Assembly: GCA_020080175.1 (NCBI GenBank)
Contig: JAGHQL010000011.1
Coordinates: forward strand, 1-64,000
Length of the DNA: 64,000 nt
Direction of reading: 5' to 3'
Source: Glutinoglossum americanum
Taxonomy: Eukaryota > Ascomycota > Geoglossomycetes > Geoglossales > Geoglossaceae
Numbering within the stretch: the stretch's first letter is position 1; each line of letters opens with the position of its first letter. This document shows, in pieces, positions 1-11,716 of the stretch. The translations under genes were made by a program, and so were the position numbers. Below the pieces are notes generated by a model. It did no database searches and was not told the DNA's origin. It worked only from the letters and a program-made list of their open reading frames with translations.

Positions 1-57
<57 letters not shown>

Positions 58-740
58 AGAGTAAGCGTGCGGTCAGGTCAGCGAGCGGGCGGCGAGTGCA
101 AGGGCCCCAAGAAGAAAAAAGAAAAGAAGAAGAAGAGAGAAGAGAGGAGAAAAGAGAAAAGAAAAAAGGGCCTCTTCCAAGGTCACATTTTAGTCTTGTC
201 CAGAAGAAAGCACCGTCCATCCTCTGCGTCCGAATGGGAGAAGAGAAGAGAGCGAAAGTCGGTTCATCCCTTCGTATCTCGGCGAGCGAGGGGGGGGGAC
301 GGGGAAGGACGCGGGATCGATTGGACGGGAGAGAAGAAGGGCTGTCAGGGAAAGGCCAGGGAAGGGCCAGGGAGAGGACAGGGAAGGGTCGGGGAAGGTG
401 AAGGCGAGGGTCTCTGCCAGCCAATCGGTTCGGGGATGGCACAGAGGAGGGAGAAAAAGAAGGCTGCTATGAATAGATGGAAAAAGAGAAGAAGAGATCA
501 GATAATCTGCCGTATATCGATAAATAACAAACCCTCTTTTTTGGATTTCTTACATGACAAACCCGAGCTCGACTCTCGTTGCATTTACACACGACACTCT
601 CTCTCTCACACACTCACACACACTTTTCTCTCGCACACGCACACCACAAACGGACTAGCTCCCCTCCCCTTTCCGTCTCACTCTTCTTCTTCTTCCTCTT
701 CTTCCACTCTCCCCCTCCAAGCGCCCAAACTCGGAAAAAA

Positions 741-771
<31 letters not shown>

Positions 772-1649
772 GGGACAAGAAAAGCCACCCCGCGAATCAC
801 ACGTCCAGGCGTGGCGTGTACGTGCACGATGCATGTTACGTACATACCCGTATTCCAGTGAAGAAAAAAAGAAAAAAAAAAGCAAGCGCTACGAAAAGCC
901 GGGCGCGTTTTTATCTTTTATTTTTATTTTTATTTTTTATTCTTTTAAATCGCCACGCACGCACGACCAGAAGAAAGAAAGTAAAGAATAAAAAAAAAAG
1001 TTGAAAAAAAAGGATGGCGAGGAGCGAGGCTAAAATTAACACAATATATATATATATATATATTTATTGATAATAATAATAATAAATAATAAAACCCCCC
1101 GAAACCTTCCGACGGAACGCGACAAAAAACCTCCCCACCCCCATCCCATCTCAACCCCCCCCAAAAAAAAATAAAACCGCACACACGCACACACACATAA
1201 ACACACACATACACAAAAATTTCCCCATTTTTGAAAAAAAAAAAAAAATTTAAGTTTAAATTTTTCTTCTTTAGATTCCTCCCTTTCCCCCTTCCCCACC
1301 TTTCTATATCAGGGGAAAAAAAAAAGAAAAAAGGGTCAACTTTATGTGGAGAGGAGGGGGGGGGGGGCCGGCCCCAGAAAAAACAAGGGAAAAGGAAAAA
1401 AAAGAAAAAAAAAAGGGTGGAGGGGGGGGGAAAGGACCGGCTCTCTCTCTCTCTCTCTCTCTTTTACAGCTCATTGAAGGAAAAAATTAAGAAAAAAAAA
1501 AAAAAAAAAAGGAGTCGAGACTCTCTCATTGTGGTTTTTTTTTTTTTTTTTCGTTTCCCTTTGGATATATATCCACCCACATCTTTCTTCAGCTCGAAGC
1601 TGGTATCCCCGAGGGGGAGATAAAAAAAAGAAAACGCCCTTTCCCAAAA

Positions 1650-1688
<39 letters not shown>

Positions 1689-1937
1689 ATACCGTCGTAT
1701 CCCCCACATTTCAAAACAAATCACAAGAAAACCAAAAGAATATATAAAAAAAAACCAAAAAAAAAAAAAAAACACCATAACCCCTCTATACATATATCCC
1801 TTTACCCTAGTAAAAACAGGCCCTCTCCCCGTCATCTCCTCGTCTCGTCAACCTCGCAGAATCCGCCACGCACATAAACGATAGCGCCCAAACCCGGGGC
1901 GCAAAACGACATCACCCAAATTCCAACGCGACCCGCG
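1..1937. repeat. Low-complexity, microsatellite-rich flank (no gene)
   Basis: About 1.9 kb of simple sequence. It holds a GA dinucleotide array at 1-55, purine-rich DNA with many G-runs at 80-480, CT/CA tracts near 597-640, a poly-A tract with one interruption at 735-771, an AT array at 1044-1063 followed by TAA repeats to about 1089, a CT array at 1441-1462, poly-A and poly-T runs near 1490-1551, and an AAAT array of about 11 units at 1647-1690. The open frames here are lysine- or phenylalanine-rich translations of these tracts and are not genes. The right part (about 1700-1937) is the 3' flank of the regulator that ends at 1938. Confidence 0.85.
345..400 (+). other. G-run cluster, possible G-quadruplex
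   Basis: Repeated short units of the form GGGAAGGGCCAGGGA give at least six runs of three or more G within about 55 bases on the + strand. This pattern fits the usual definition of a potential intramolecular G-quadruplex. No function is shown by the sequence. Confidence 0.4.
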
Positions 1938-4846
1938 TCAAGACGTTTGCCGAAAAGAAGTCTGCCCCCCTCCCGCCCCCGGAAACTCCTCCCACGACCG
2001 ATCCCGGCATTCGTCGAGCTCGGCATCCCCCAACATCTCATACGTCGGAATGCCTCCCGGCGCTGCTCCACCGCCGTCCAGATTATATCCGGGGGGAACC
2101 ACAAACGAACCGGATCCTTTCCCGGGGTGGTGGTGGTGTTGTTGTTGTTGGTGGTGGTGGTGGTGAGGGGGGGGGTTGAGGTGAAGCTGCAGGTATTGTT
2201 CGGGCATATAATCGGAATCTTGTGTAAAGTAAATGTCGCCGTTGCTGCCATAGCTAGTTTGGACGTTGCTGACTGGAGGCGTGAGTATGTTAGTCCCGAT
2301 GCTGTTTGGCGTGGAGGTTGGCTCGGACCCCGTGTGAAGATCGCTGTCGGTGTCCATGGCTGCCGTAGGGGAGGAGGACATGCTGCCGCGTATCCTCTCT
2401 GGGAAACCAGCCTCAACCGGAGCCTTCACGCGGTTGGGGAGTTTGATGGCTTGTTCGACGTGTTGGGGTTCGGGAAGGTAGTGTGGGGGGTTGTACACGT
2501 CGTCACTTGGAGAAGGGTAAGCGTGGTGCGGGGGGTCCGAAGGCTGGCCCAGTCTAGTGAAGTCGGAGCACGAGGTTTGAACCGGGTCGGTGCTCGGAAC
2601 CTTAGCCTGTAATTTCCGTTAGCGGTACTGAAGAGGTGAGGCCACCTAAAGTGCATGGATGACGTACCGGTTTGCCAAAGGGGAATTGAGAGCCGTCGTT
2701 GGGTCGATTTTTGAGGCCAATTCCCTGGATATCCACATCCAGCTGGACGAGAAATGACGATGTTAGCGGGTTTTTCCTCTTCAACGCTTCCATCGCCGTG
2801 AGTAGGAACATTAGAGAGCTTTTCCCCTGATCGTCGTCCGGCCGAGTTCTAAGATACTGCACGAAGACGCGCGCGGAGACATATAGACTGAATGAAATAA
2901 AAGGGTTCATCTGATAATGAAAAAAACAACCTATTAGCGTAATGTTCCGGGTCTCCGGGGGGGGGGAGAATAAAGGAAACGAAAGGATGCAACGCACTCT
3001 TGATAGATCCATATGACTGATCATCCTCATGATATTCGCGATTCCAAGTGCCGCGGTGATACAGCGAACTTGGCTATCAGCGGAAACGTTCGCTGGCAAG
3101 CGGTTCTTCTCAGCCTTGAAAATCGCGGCTTGATGCAGACATATGGTGGACGTGTGGATATTCATGTTGGAGAAAACAATGTTGGGATCCGCTATCCCCG
3201 CCGGTAACTTGAGATGACTTGGTAGAGAGAGCGCGGTGTTGTTGAGTATGTTATCCATGGTTCGATGCCGTTTCCAAAACTCGCCGTTGAGATCGTCGTC
3301 CCGGTCGTCCGTATCTGGACGGTGAAGATGGATAAGGTTGCGGCCAAATAAGCAAGCCATAAGGACGACGCCCGCAAATGGGGACAGATTAGCTGCTCCT
3401 GAAGGACTCAACGCCTCGTTGAGAGGCATAGTCCGGGATGGTTGCTTGCTCTTGTTGTATGCTTCCTCGCTGGACGGCAGCATTGTCAATATCTGTTACC
3501 GGTGAGTGTTAGCGCTGAATTTACAACCAACCCGAGAGCGCATCATTTAGGGGGGGGGGAGGAGGAAGGGTGTAGCTGGGAGGTCATGGCTTACGTCTTT
3601 TTCTTCTACTGTCATTGGCCACCCCGTGCCGATGCTCGCGTATCGATCGATACAAAAGGCCAGCCAAAATGTTCTCCGTCTCTCCTCCCTCTCAGTCCAA
3701 TCCCTTGGCGGGGTAAGGCACTGCTTCACGTCTAGGCCGGCGCCGTCAAGTCGATGTAAGCCCATCATTTGGGCCAGGCGTATGGCTCGTCCGGTACTCA
3801 TCCACGCCCGCGGGAAGTACATCAACTTAAACTCATATGTCGCGATGAGTATCCACGTTTGCGAGTACGCAACGGATATCATGCTCTCGCCGTGGCCTTT
3901 CATCTCGGTCTCCTCTAGGTATTTCCGTGCTCGTTGATAAAAGTGTGACTGGAGGTTGAAGTACCTCTCCTCGACGGATGCAGCAAGGGCCCATATTGCA
4001 TAGCGTAGGCAGACTGGCGGCCGGGCTAGCGGTGCCAAGTTCATTGCAGCAAGGTAGCGAGCGCGGTGGATCATTGGGCCTGAAGGATGGCATTTGTCGA
4101 AATAGATTTGGTGCCTGGATGTCTTCAAGTCAGACTATTTGGAATCTTCATGATGGGCTTTTCCGCAAAGAACGTACAGTTCATCGATCACCTCTTGTGG
4201 CGGCAATGGCTCATCCAAACCTAGCCCTATCATTTCCCAAGTTAAGGGGTCGTCGCTCCCGAGTGCTGGGTCGAATGGAGACTGTGTCACTGCTCCTACA
4301 TCGTATGGTTCCTGCGGATACATCGCGCTACCGATGGCGATATTAACACCGGGAGGACTTGAAAATTCGGGTTGGAGTAAGATCTCGGATCTATCTTGCG
4401 ACATTAGGTTTGATCCGTTTGGGTCTTGCAGGTCTTGGGACTTGAGCAGTGTCTCGACTTGTGCTGGGGTTTAGGAGGATCGTCAGCGGTGATAACTCCC
4501 GAAACTCCAGCGATGAAATGTGAGTACCTAGCCTTGCCTCCAGTGCCTTTACGTAGCCCCTTTTAGGGCCGCTTTTCTTTCTCACTTCATCGTACGCGCA
4601 AGAGTGTCCAAGTCTTGTACATTTTCCACATCTGGGTTTATTCCCATCACACTTTAGCTTTCTCTTCCTGCATACCACGCACGCTATACGCTTCGGTCGC
4701 GGGAGATCTCCGCTATCCTGACCAACGCTGGATCCCCTCTTGCTAGCCCCATCGATATCGTGCCCATCAGCAACATCAGCTCTGTCTTTGGAGAGATCGT
4801 TGAAGAAGTTGTCTCCCACCTCCTGGAACGAGCTCGAGCTAGACAT
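1938..4846 (-). CDS. Zn2Cys6 fungal-specific transcription factor
   Basis: Nuclear DNA-binding regulator of the Gal4-type class, 843 aa. Exons on the complement: 4528-4846, 4178-4463, 3595-4114, 2998-3492, 2668-2910, 1938-2606; every join restores the frame at GT...AG borders. The binuclear zinc cluster is at residues 56-83 with spacing CX2CX6CX6CX2CX6C, followed by a linker and a short coiled coil (KALEARLAQVETLLKSQD). The middle holds the fungal-specific regulatory domain (PF04082 type), with YFDKCHPSGPMIH and a following MGLHRLDG/RRRTFWLAFCIDRY block. The C-terminal part has a His/Gln tract (HHHHHQQQQHHHH) and is otherwise disordered. The target genes cannot be told from sequence, and I could not assign a named orthologue with confidence. 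Confidence 0.9.
2126..2165 (-). repeat. CAC/CAA trinucleotide tract coding poly-His/poly-Gln
   Basis: An array of GTG/GTT triplets (+ strand) inside the last exon of the Zn2Cys6 gene codes for alternating His and Gln runs. Such tracts commonly vary in length between strains. Confidence 0.7.
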
Positions 4847-5642
4847 CTTCCGATAGTTGATTGCTTATGCACCGTAAACCAGAATTCGAAATTTTCGGAA
4901 ACTGTGTTGCGCCGGTTGTGAAAGGGGATTGTCGGAAGTGTAAGAATTGAAACGCCGAATTTTCTATTGTACAGCCAGACGGACTCAGCCGCAGCGCTGC
5001 AGAGTGGACCTGCCGAAAACGGCCAAAATACTCGCTTCAGCTTAACTTGTGGTTGTTAAATGTACTGCATTCGAGAAATTTTCTTATTTGAATAGGTTTG
5101 TTATGAAATGGGTTTGGGCTTAGGACTAGCAGATGTGAAATGTATCGATCATTCGATGTTTGAGGGCAACATACATGCATACATCTACGATATAGAATTC
5201 TGATCCAACTGATACATGCTTTCCGCGTACCTTGAACGCGATGTGGGCTCTGACTCAATGAACAGCCCCGGCTGGGAGGCTGTCCGCAAATCATAGAGGA
5301 TACATATGCGTGCAGCCAAACGGCGCAATTTAGCCGCGCCGTAAATCCTCTTGCTGATTAATGGAGATAGGGTATGATTTGTCCGCCCCGTGAGAAACTT
5401 CTTTCCGCTTCGACCGGAAACAAGGTCGCTCGTTTTTGAATCTCGCTGGGTTAGGCACGGTGCAGACGCACCATCAGGCAGCGAGGCGGTTGCGTCACCC
5501 CTCACCCGAACGGCGGGACGGAATGTCGGCGGTAGACGGTCCCGAGGCGCAACTCATCGCATCACCTGAGCAGATTGTACATACATTCTCTACAGGGAAA
5601 AGCAGAATACGAGTCCAAAATATTATACAGTAATAGCCGCAA
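4847..5642. other. Intergenic, no gene seen
   Basis: About 800 bp between the start of the Zn2Cys6 gene and the 3' end of the uL2m gene, both on the minus strand. It should hold the regulator's promoter and the uL2m terminator. Short open frames here have no recognisable features. Confidence 0.6.
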
Positions 5643-6954
5643 TTATCCTTTCTGAGCCCTCTTTCTTTTTCCCTGGTTCCGCGTGCGTTCCACAACCACC
5701 CATTTGTTGGGGTTCCTCTTGTTACGTGTCTTGTAGCCTGATTTGGTCTGCGCATCTCGTTAGTAAATAACAGATTCCTCCGCGGTAAAACGGTTTCGGA
5801 GGTAGAATATAACTGGCTCACCGGGACTCCCCAGGGGCTGACGGGATGGACATTTCCCTTCGATTTACCTCTACCACCGCCATGAGGATGGTCCACTGCA
5901 ATGAAGCCAGATTTCAGTAAGTGGATTTGCCCGTGTGATGTCTCCACTTACCGGCATTCATGGCAACGCCTCTAACAGTGGGTCGGATGCCAAGCCACCG
6001 CTTTCTCCCTGCCTTGCCCAACTGCCTGTGCTGGTGGTGGGGGTTGCTGACCACGCCCACCGTTGCACAAGCGTCCTTACTCACCTTTCTGATCTCTCCG
6101 CTCTGTAGTCTGACAGTAACGAATTTTGCTTCCTTGGCCGTGGGACCCTCATTCCCCTTTGATATCCCTTCATCCCCCTTTGATATTACCGTTGCGTAGG
6201 TGCCGGCGCTCCGGCAAAACACACCCCCTCTGTCCTTCGACGACCCCACATTGTGAACCAGTGTTCCAATAGGAATCATGTGCAATGGGAGGCAGTTACC
6301 ACGCCAGGCAGTCTTGGCGGCAAGAATACCTGGATCAACGACACCGCCCATGCTGTCCAAGAGATCTTGGGGAATCCCGGCCCGGTAGCTCTGCACTGTA
6401 TCCCCGGCCCTCATACTCTCCGCAGCGAGAATATAGCTTTTCCTTCCCGTAGCCTCCTCGGTGATGAGGGCAATGTGACCGCTTCTACCAGGGTCATACT
6501 CAATCCGATCCACCGTATGCTTTCCTGGCGTCATTCTCGAGAAATCCACAGTCCTGATTCGCCTTTTGTGCCCCCCTCCACGATGTCTGACCGTCACACG
6601 CCCGGTATGGTTCCTTCCACCTTTGCCCTGGCCTTTCTTTGCGAAAGTCAAGGGAAGAAAGGGGCGGCCTTTCCACAAATGGTCGTTAATGGGACGACGT
6701 AAATGGCGAACGCCAGGGGTCCGAGGCTTGTACGTTCGCATGGCAAATGTTGAGCCCTCATCTCGGGTTGGGGGTGGAGCGAAAGCTAAAGCTGTGTTCT
6801 GAAGAACGGAATTCTGAACAGCATCAGGCTGAGCGGGCTCGAGGGAGGAATTTGTGCGAGTCTGCCGAAAGCTAAGTGTGGAGATGATCCAATTGCACGA
6901 CTTCGGCGGTCTTCTAAGCAGCAATCGAGGCTGCAACATCATAAGGGGTTGCAA
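5643..6954 (-). CDS. RML2: Mitochondrial large ribosomal subunit protein uL2m
   Basis: Core protein of the mitochondrial 54S subunit that binds the 23S-like rRNA near the peptidyl-transferase centre; 393 aa. Exons on the complement: 5952-6954, 5822-5895, 5643-5747. Residues 1 to about 40 are rich in Arg, Leu and Ser with no acidic residues, as in a mitochondrial presequence. The L2 RNA-binding part carries [20 protein letters not shown]. The family signature [15 protein letters not shown] is split by the first intron, and the join restores it exactly. The second intron joins the conserved tail PTKSGYKTR with the basic end KRKRAQKG. The + strand frame at 6253-6702 is a shadow. Orthology is secure from the signature. 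Confidence 0.96.
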
Positions 6955-7914
6955 CCAAAATTAGGACCCCTGTTATGGGATGGACTGGACGATGTGAGGG
7001 TACAATGTTGGTGAGGACAAAAATCGAAGACTAGGATTGAGGCTCTCTGTTCCGGGCCAATCAGGCTGGCTCACACGAGACCGACACCAAAATCTCGCGT
7101 TGGTGTGGCGCTCTCCACTATCCTTGTCCAAGTGGCTGGTGGTTGCCCTCACGACGTGCTTCTGTTTACACCCATTCCCTCCGTGCACCTGCAGGCCGAA
7201 TAGCAACCAATTCCGATAGATTATTTCTAAGGAGGTTATATCTTCACTTGTCACGCAGCAAGAACGCCAGAGGCAAAATTTGATTGCTCTCCTGATCTGC
7301 AAATTACGTTGTATTTGTGCGTTCGGCGCGAATTCGGTTTCTCGTGGTTTGGCGTCTATTCCGCGCCAAGATCGGTCAGTGATCGCATACCCATACCAAA
7401 CAACCTAGCCGTGCCTCGCATCGAGCGAGTCTTTCACCCAACCGTGCTCGCTCTTCCTCCACGCTTTCTCGCTCTCATCACAACACGCAAACAATCAACC
7501 TCTTCCTTCTACTCCTCCTTAACACGCACCACACAATTCGACTCCCCCTCCTCGCGTTTGAAGGTCGTCTAGCTTCTCGTTTTTCGTGTACCATTGATCC
7601 CACGAGGCATTGACTACGCACTGTTCGGCGGCTTATGCGTGGTGTGAGGAACTAAGAGGCTTCTGCTATTCCCGGGTCGTAGGCTATTGGGATCTTTAAC
7701 AATCTTGGAAGTGCTTGTCTATAGAGAGGTACGGATCCTTCCGACGTGCTGGGTCCTTTCGTGGTTTGGTTCCCTAATTCGAGCGTTTTCTAGCCCTCGG
7801 CCAGGTGCGACCGACTCTCCTCTAAACAATACTACACGGGGGCTGAAAAGGCACCTACCATAGTCTCCGATCCCTGAATCTCCACTAGTGCTCTTATATC
7901 TGACTGCTGTTGCC
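6955..7914. promoter_or_regulatory. Divergent promoter region between uL2m and cyclin B
   Basis: 960 bp between two divergent start codons. A CCAAT box lies at 7057-7061 (+ strand). A pyrimidine-rich stretch at about 7430-7560 (CTCGCTCTTCCTCC-type) fits a fungal transcription-start or leader region for the cyclin gene. The open frame at 7309-7572 has no recognisable features and is taken as leader, not a gene. Confidence 0.45.
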
Positions 7915-9635
7915 ATGCCTCCGGTGAGTGGTATCCATTTATCCAACGCGATATCCATTCTTCGGACTAGTCCTAGCTTCGAGTGCTAGCTTGTTTCTCT
8001 TCCACTAACATGGCCCTACTCAGGCTCGGTCTCAACGACAGAGAATTATCGCCAATGAAAACGAGGAGAACGCCGGCACAGGCACAACACGTCTTACGAG
8101 GGCCAAGGCCGCTGCCCTCGCAAGTGAGGACAGCTCAAGCGGGGTAGGCGTCAAGAAACCTTTACAGTCTAAAAAGGCTGCTCAAGGCACAATGAATGCA
8201 GCTACTCAACGAAAGCGCGCCGCGCTGGGTGATGTTAGTAATGTCACCAAGGGCGAAGCAGTTGAAGGAAAGAAGAACCCAGGAGCTGTGAAGGCAGGAC
8301 TCGTGTCGAAAGCCGCTCAGCCTACGGGCGTTCAAAAGCATTCTCGCACTAACTCCACGCGTTCCATCCTCGGTGTAAAGGATAACAACAAGAAGGCAGT
8401 CACCGAGCTGAAACGAACAGCGAGCGGGTCGGGTGTCTTGGGGGGTATTCAAAAGAAGCGCAACACCAACTCCACATCTAGTACGCAATCGATCAAGGAG
8501 GAAGAACCAGCCGTGGCGCCTATATCGAAGAAGACCGTGAGTGTCGAGATTGTGGCACGTGAACCAATCGAGACTAAGGAGAATGCCACGGTGGAGAGCG
8601 AACTGGCAGAGTCGGACAATGCTAAAGATGTTGATGTAAAGGCCGCAATTGCAGCGGGAGTGCCTGATCTAGATGTTGAGGATCTTGATGATCCCCTTAT
8701 GGTCGCCGAATACGTGGTGGAGATCTTCGATTACCTCAAAGTACTGGAGCAATCGACTATGCCCAACCCCAACTACATGGACGACCAAGAAGACCTGGAA
8801 TGGAAGATGCGTGGCATACTCATCGATTGGCTTATTGAAGTTCACACGCGATTCCACCTTCTACCGGAGACGCTCTTCCTTGCCGTTAACATCATTGACC
8901 GTTTCTTGTCCACTAAAGTTGTTCAGCTTGCTCGCTTGCAACTCGTTGGTGTTACGGCTATGTTTATTGCCTCGAAGTACGAGGAGGTCTTGTCACCACA
9001 CGTTGCTAATTTCCGCCACGTTGCAGACGATGGATTTACAGAGCAGGAGATACTCGGTGCTGAACGCTTTGTCCTTTCTGCTCTCAACTATGATCTCAGC
9101 TATCCAAATCCGATGAATTTTCTCAGAAGAATATCGAAAGCAGACAGTTACGATATTCAGACCCGCACTTTGGGGAAATATTTAATGGAGATTAGTTTGT
9201 TGGATCACAGGTTTATGTGTTACCAGCCAAGCCATATTGCTGCGGCTTCGATGTATCTTGCGCGTCTTATCCTCGAGAGAGGTGAATGGGTATGGCTCGT
9301 CGTTTTGCATAAGAGTGAGGGCAGCCTGATACTAACGGCAGTAGGACGCTACCCTTGCTCATTATTCCGGCTATACCGAGACAGAGATCAAACCAGTTTT
9401 TAAATTAATGGTCGACTACCTCGCTCGACCCGTTACTCATGAAGCATTCTTTAAAAAGTATGCGAGCAAGAAATTCTTGAAGGGTAAGCTGGCAAATTCT
9501 TTCGCGCCCCCCTAACCGCTGAACTAACTAACGATTTATATAGCTTCAATCCTTACCCGCCAGTGGGCCAAGAGATATATGGCCTACTATGCATATACAC
9601 CTGAGGATGCTGAGGAGACTGAGGGTTGTCGATAG
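7915..9635 (+). CDS. nimE: G2/mitotic B-type cyclin (nimE/Cdc13 family)
   Basis: Regulatory subunit of Cdk1 that drives entry into mitosis and is destroyed by the APC/C; 501 aa. Exons: 7915-7923, 8024-9289, 9345-9483, 9544-9635. The first coding exon is only ATG CCT CCG, giving the usual MPPAR start after a 100-bp intron with a CACTAACA branch site. A destruction box RAALGDVSN (RxxLxxxxN) lies at residues 68-76. The cyclin N-fold starts near LEWKMRGILIDWLIEVHTRF, and the C-fold follows NPMNFLRRISKAD. The last three exons rebuild the conserved block LAHYSGYTETEIKP and the terminal helices. Paralogue type (B rather than A) is inferred from the fungal MPPAR start and D-box. Confidence 0.95.
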
Positions 9636-10636
9636 TATAGTTGGGTGGTTTCCAACACGATTCGTTTCATGATCCAACGCGCAGCCTCGTTCCGTACGCA
9701 ATCGCTCTCATTCTCACGCTTTTATATGACGGATAAAATAAGTGCATGGGTTGGATCGGATGATTTCTCAATATGGGTTTGGAACGATGAATAAATAGAT
9801 GTGATTCTTTCGTGGGGCTAGTCTGTCGTTGGCTTTTTTCAGACCATCGAGCCCGGCCTATTCCTCGCTCTACCGGTATGCCTCTGCGCTCATCCCTTTT
9901 GCATAAGGTCTTCGTCGTCTGCGCTCCTCTGGCGTTATTATGTCTGCTGCCAAACACCTTCCCCTGGAAGCGGAATGGAACATATGGCTCTCGTCCGCTT
10001 TGTTCGTTATTTGTATCTCCTGTCTACCCTTCTCTCGTCTTGCAAGGTTCATCTTATTAGCTGAATTTCTACTCCGTTTCACTCTACATTTCCCGGTATG
10101 GCCCCCGCGTTCTGCTGTTGGCCCCCGCTACTGTCTTAAGTGCTTAATCGGATAGAGAAGCCGTCTCGGTAGTGGGCGAGAAACTCCAAGTGCTTATCGT
10201 ACGGTGACGCTTCATGTCCATGCTTCCAGCACTCAGCCCTCGGGAGCGAGGAGTAGGCTTACCTCTCAGATTCCCGTCTCTGGGTGCCTTTCTCACGTTT
10301 TCATGCTTCTAGAGCCTCCATGTCTCCTTCGGGTTCTTTAGTGTCTGGTCTTCCCTGCTTTTGCTCTGTTTTTCTTTCGATTGGACACACGTCTATAGCA
10401 CTTTTAAAAAAGTAAACGGGAATGCTCTGTTGATCAGGAGGTGTTGGAGTGCATTTTTGCACCCTTGAATTCCTCGTTGCCGTCGTCAAGGATCCTTCGG
10501 TAACGGAACCACTATAGTTCCTCCATTGGACGGATTTTTCTTGTGAATTTCTTACAAACGACAGACAAACATTCAACCATCTCCTCGCATATTCACACAA
10601 ACATAACAGTTCGCACCAAGAAATTAAAAAAAAAAA
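9636..10636. other. Intergenic, no gene seen
   Basis: 1.0 kb between the cyclin and HIT genes, both on the + strand. AATAAA-like motifs near 9733 and 9789 fit cyclin 3' processing. Short open frames on both strands have no domain-like content. The right end is the HIT promoter and ends in a 10-A run just before the ATG. Confidence 0.55.
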
Positions 10637-11390
10637 ATGGAACCTCCCCTACCGCCATCCTCTCCCACATGCCCCTTCTGCACAATTGCCTCTTCATATC
10701 CTCCCACCTCCCCAACCAACACCTCCCCATTCGACCCTTCCACCACAAGCCCTCCCGCCTACCTGGTACTGAGCACACCTACGGTCATTGCGTTCCTGGA
10801 TATCATGCCCCTCGCACGAGGTCATCTACTGGTGGCACCGCGGCGGCATGCAGAGAAGATGAGTGATTTGAGTACCGAGGAGGCCGGGAATCTGGGGGCA
10901 TGGCTACCGTTACTGAGTCGAGCACTCTGTAGGACGGTGGGGGTCAGCGATTGGAACGTCGTACAGAACAACGGTGCGTGTGCGTAGTAGCCCTTCAGAC
11001 TACCTACCATCGGAGCCCCCCCCCCCCTCCTCTCCACCTCACCCCCTCATACAACACACAAAAACAAAACAAAACAAAAACAACCCCATCCCCCCGTAAC
11101 CATAACCACATACACACATGCACATGCACATGCTTATTTCCCGCCACCCTCCGCGACGGCAACGCACAGGCCCCCGCGCCGCTCAGGTGATCCCCCACGT
11201 CCACTTCCACGTCATCCCGCGGCCGGCGGGGGAGTCGGCGACGGTGAGCGTGGAGGGGAGGAGCTGGACGATGTTTGGGCGGGGGAGGAGGGAGGAGCTG
11301 GACGAGGAGGAGGCGGTGGGGGTTGTGGGGAGGATGAGGGAGGAGGTGAGGAGGGAGGTGGAGAGGGAGGGGGGCATGGGGAAGCTGTAG
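10637..11390 (+). CDS. HIT (histidine triad) family nucleotide hydrolase
   Basis: Hint-branch protein, 185 aa, expected to hydrolyse nucleoside phosphoramidates or dinucleotides. Exons 10637-10973 and 11170-11390; the 196-bp intron is the longest within this block. The N-terminus has CPFC, as in many Hint proteins. The domain follows with FLDIMPLARGHLLVAPRRH, and the join gives NNGPRAAQVIPHVHFHVIPRP, which contains the histidine triad HxHxHxx. The C-terminal tail is Glu/Arg-rich (EELDEEEA, REEVRREVEREGG) and is coded by a strikingly G/A-rich strand. The exact branch (Hnt1 versus Hnt2) is not settled. Confidence 0.93.
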
Positions 11391-11410
11391 GCGGGGGTTG
11401 GGGTTGGGGT
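11219..11410 (+). other. G-rich purine strand over HIT C-terminus
   Basis: Almost unbroken GGAG/GGTGG repeats on the + strand across the end of the HIT exon and just beyond. Many runs of three or more G make quadruplex formation possible. The bias comes with Glu/Arg/Gly codons, so it may be only a coding effect. Confidence 0.4.
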
Positions 11411-11716
11411 GGATAGTATATATATCCGGTAGACTTTGTGTGGGGAGGAGAAGCGATGGTGGGTGTAGGATTGCGGGTGTGCGTTGGGTTTGGGTGGGGG
11501 TTGTAGTATATTTTATTTCTTTCTTTCTCCAAGAAGGGTAGTTTATTTGGATTATGCATCATACGGATACCCGTATGTCCCCAGGTAATAGAGGGAGGGA
11601 AAACAACGCCAGGGCCACCCCCACTTGCTGAATTAATGGTACAATTCCCCTCGTCTAGCCCCACTGCGCATGTGGGTGGCAATCCATACCCCCCCTATCC
11701 TCCTCCCCAAGCCACT
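11391..11716. terminator. Convergent 3' ends of HIT and SF3a2 genes
   Basis: 326 bp between two converging stop codons. It is GT/GGGT-rich on the + strand near 11395-11510, with a TATATATA stretch near 11416. No gene or clear polyadenylation motif stands out. Confidence 0.4.

Noticed and set aside
67-861. 264-codon + strand frame at the left edge
   Set aside because: Translation is Lys/Arg/Ser low complexity made by purine tracts; no domain, and it crosses poly-A and microsatellite runs.
9667-10155. Short frames on both strands between cyclin and HIT genes
   Set aside because: Under 100 codons, no motif, no splice partner.
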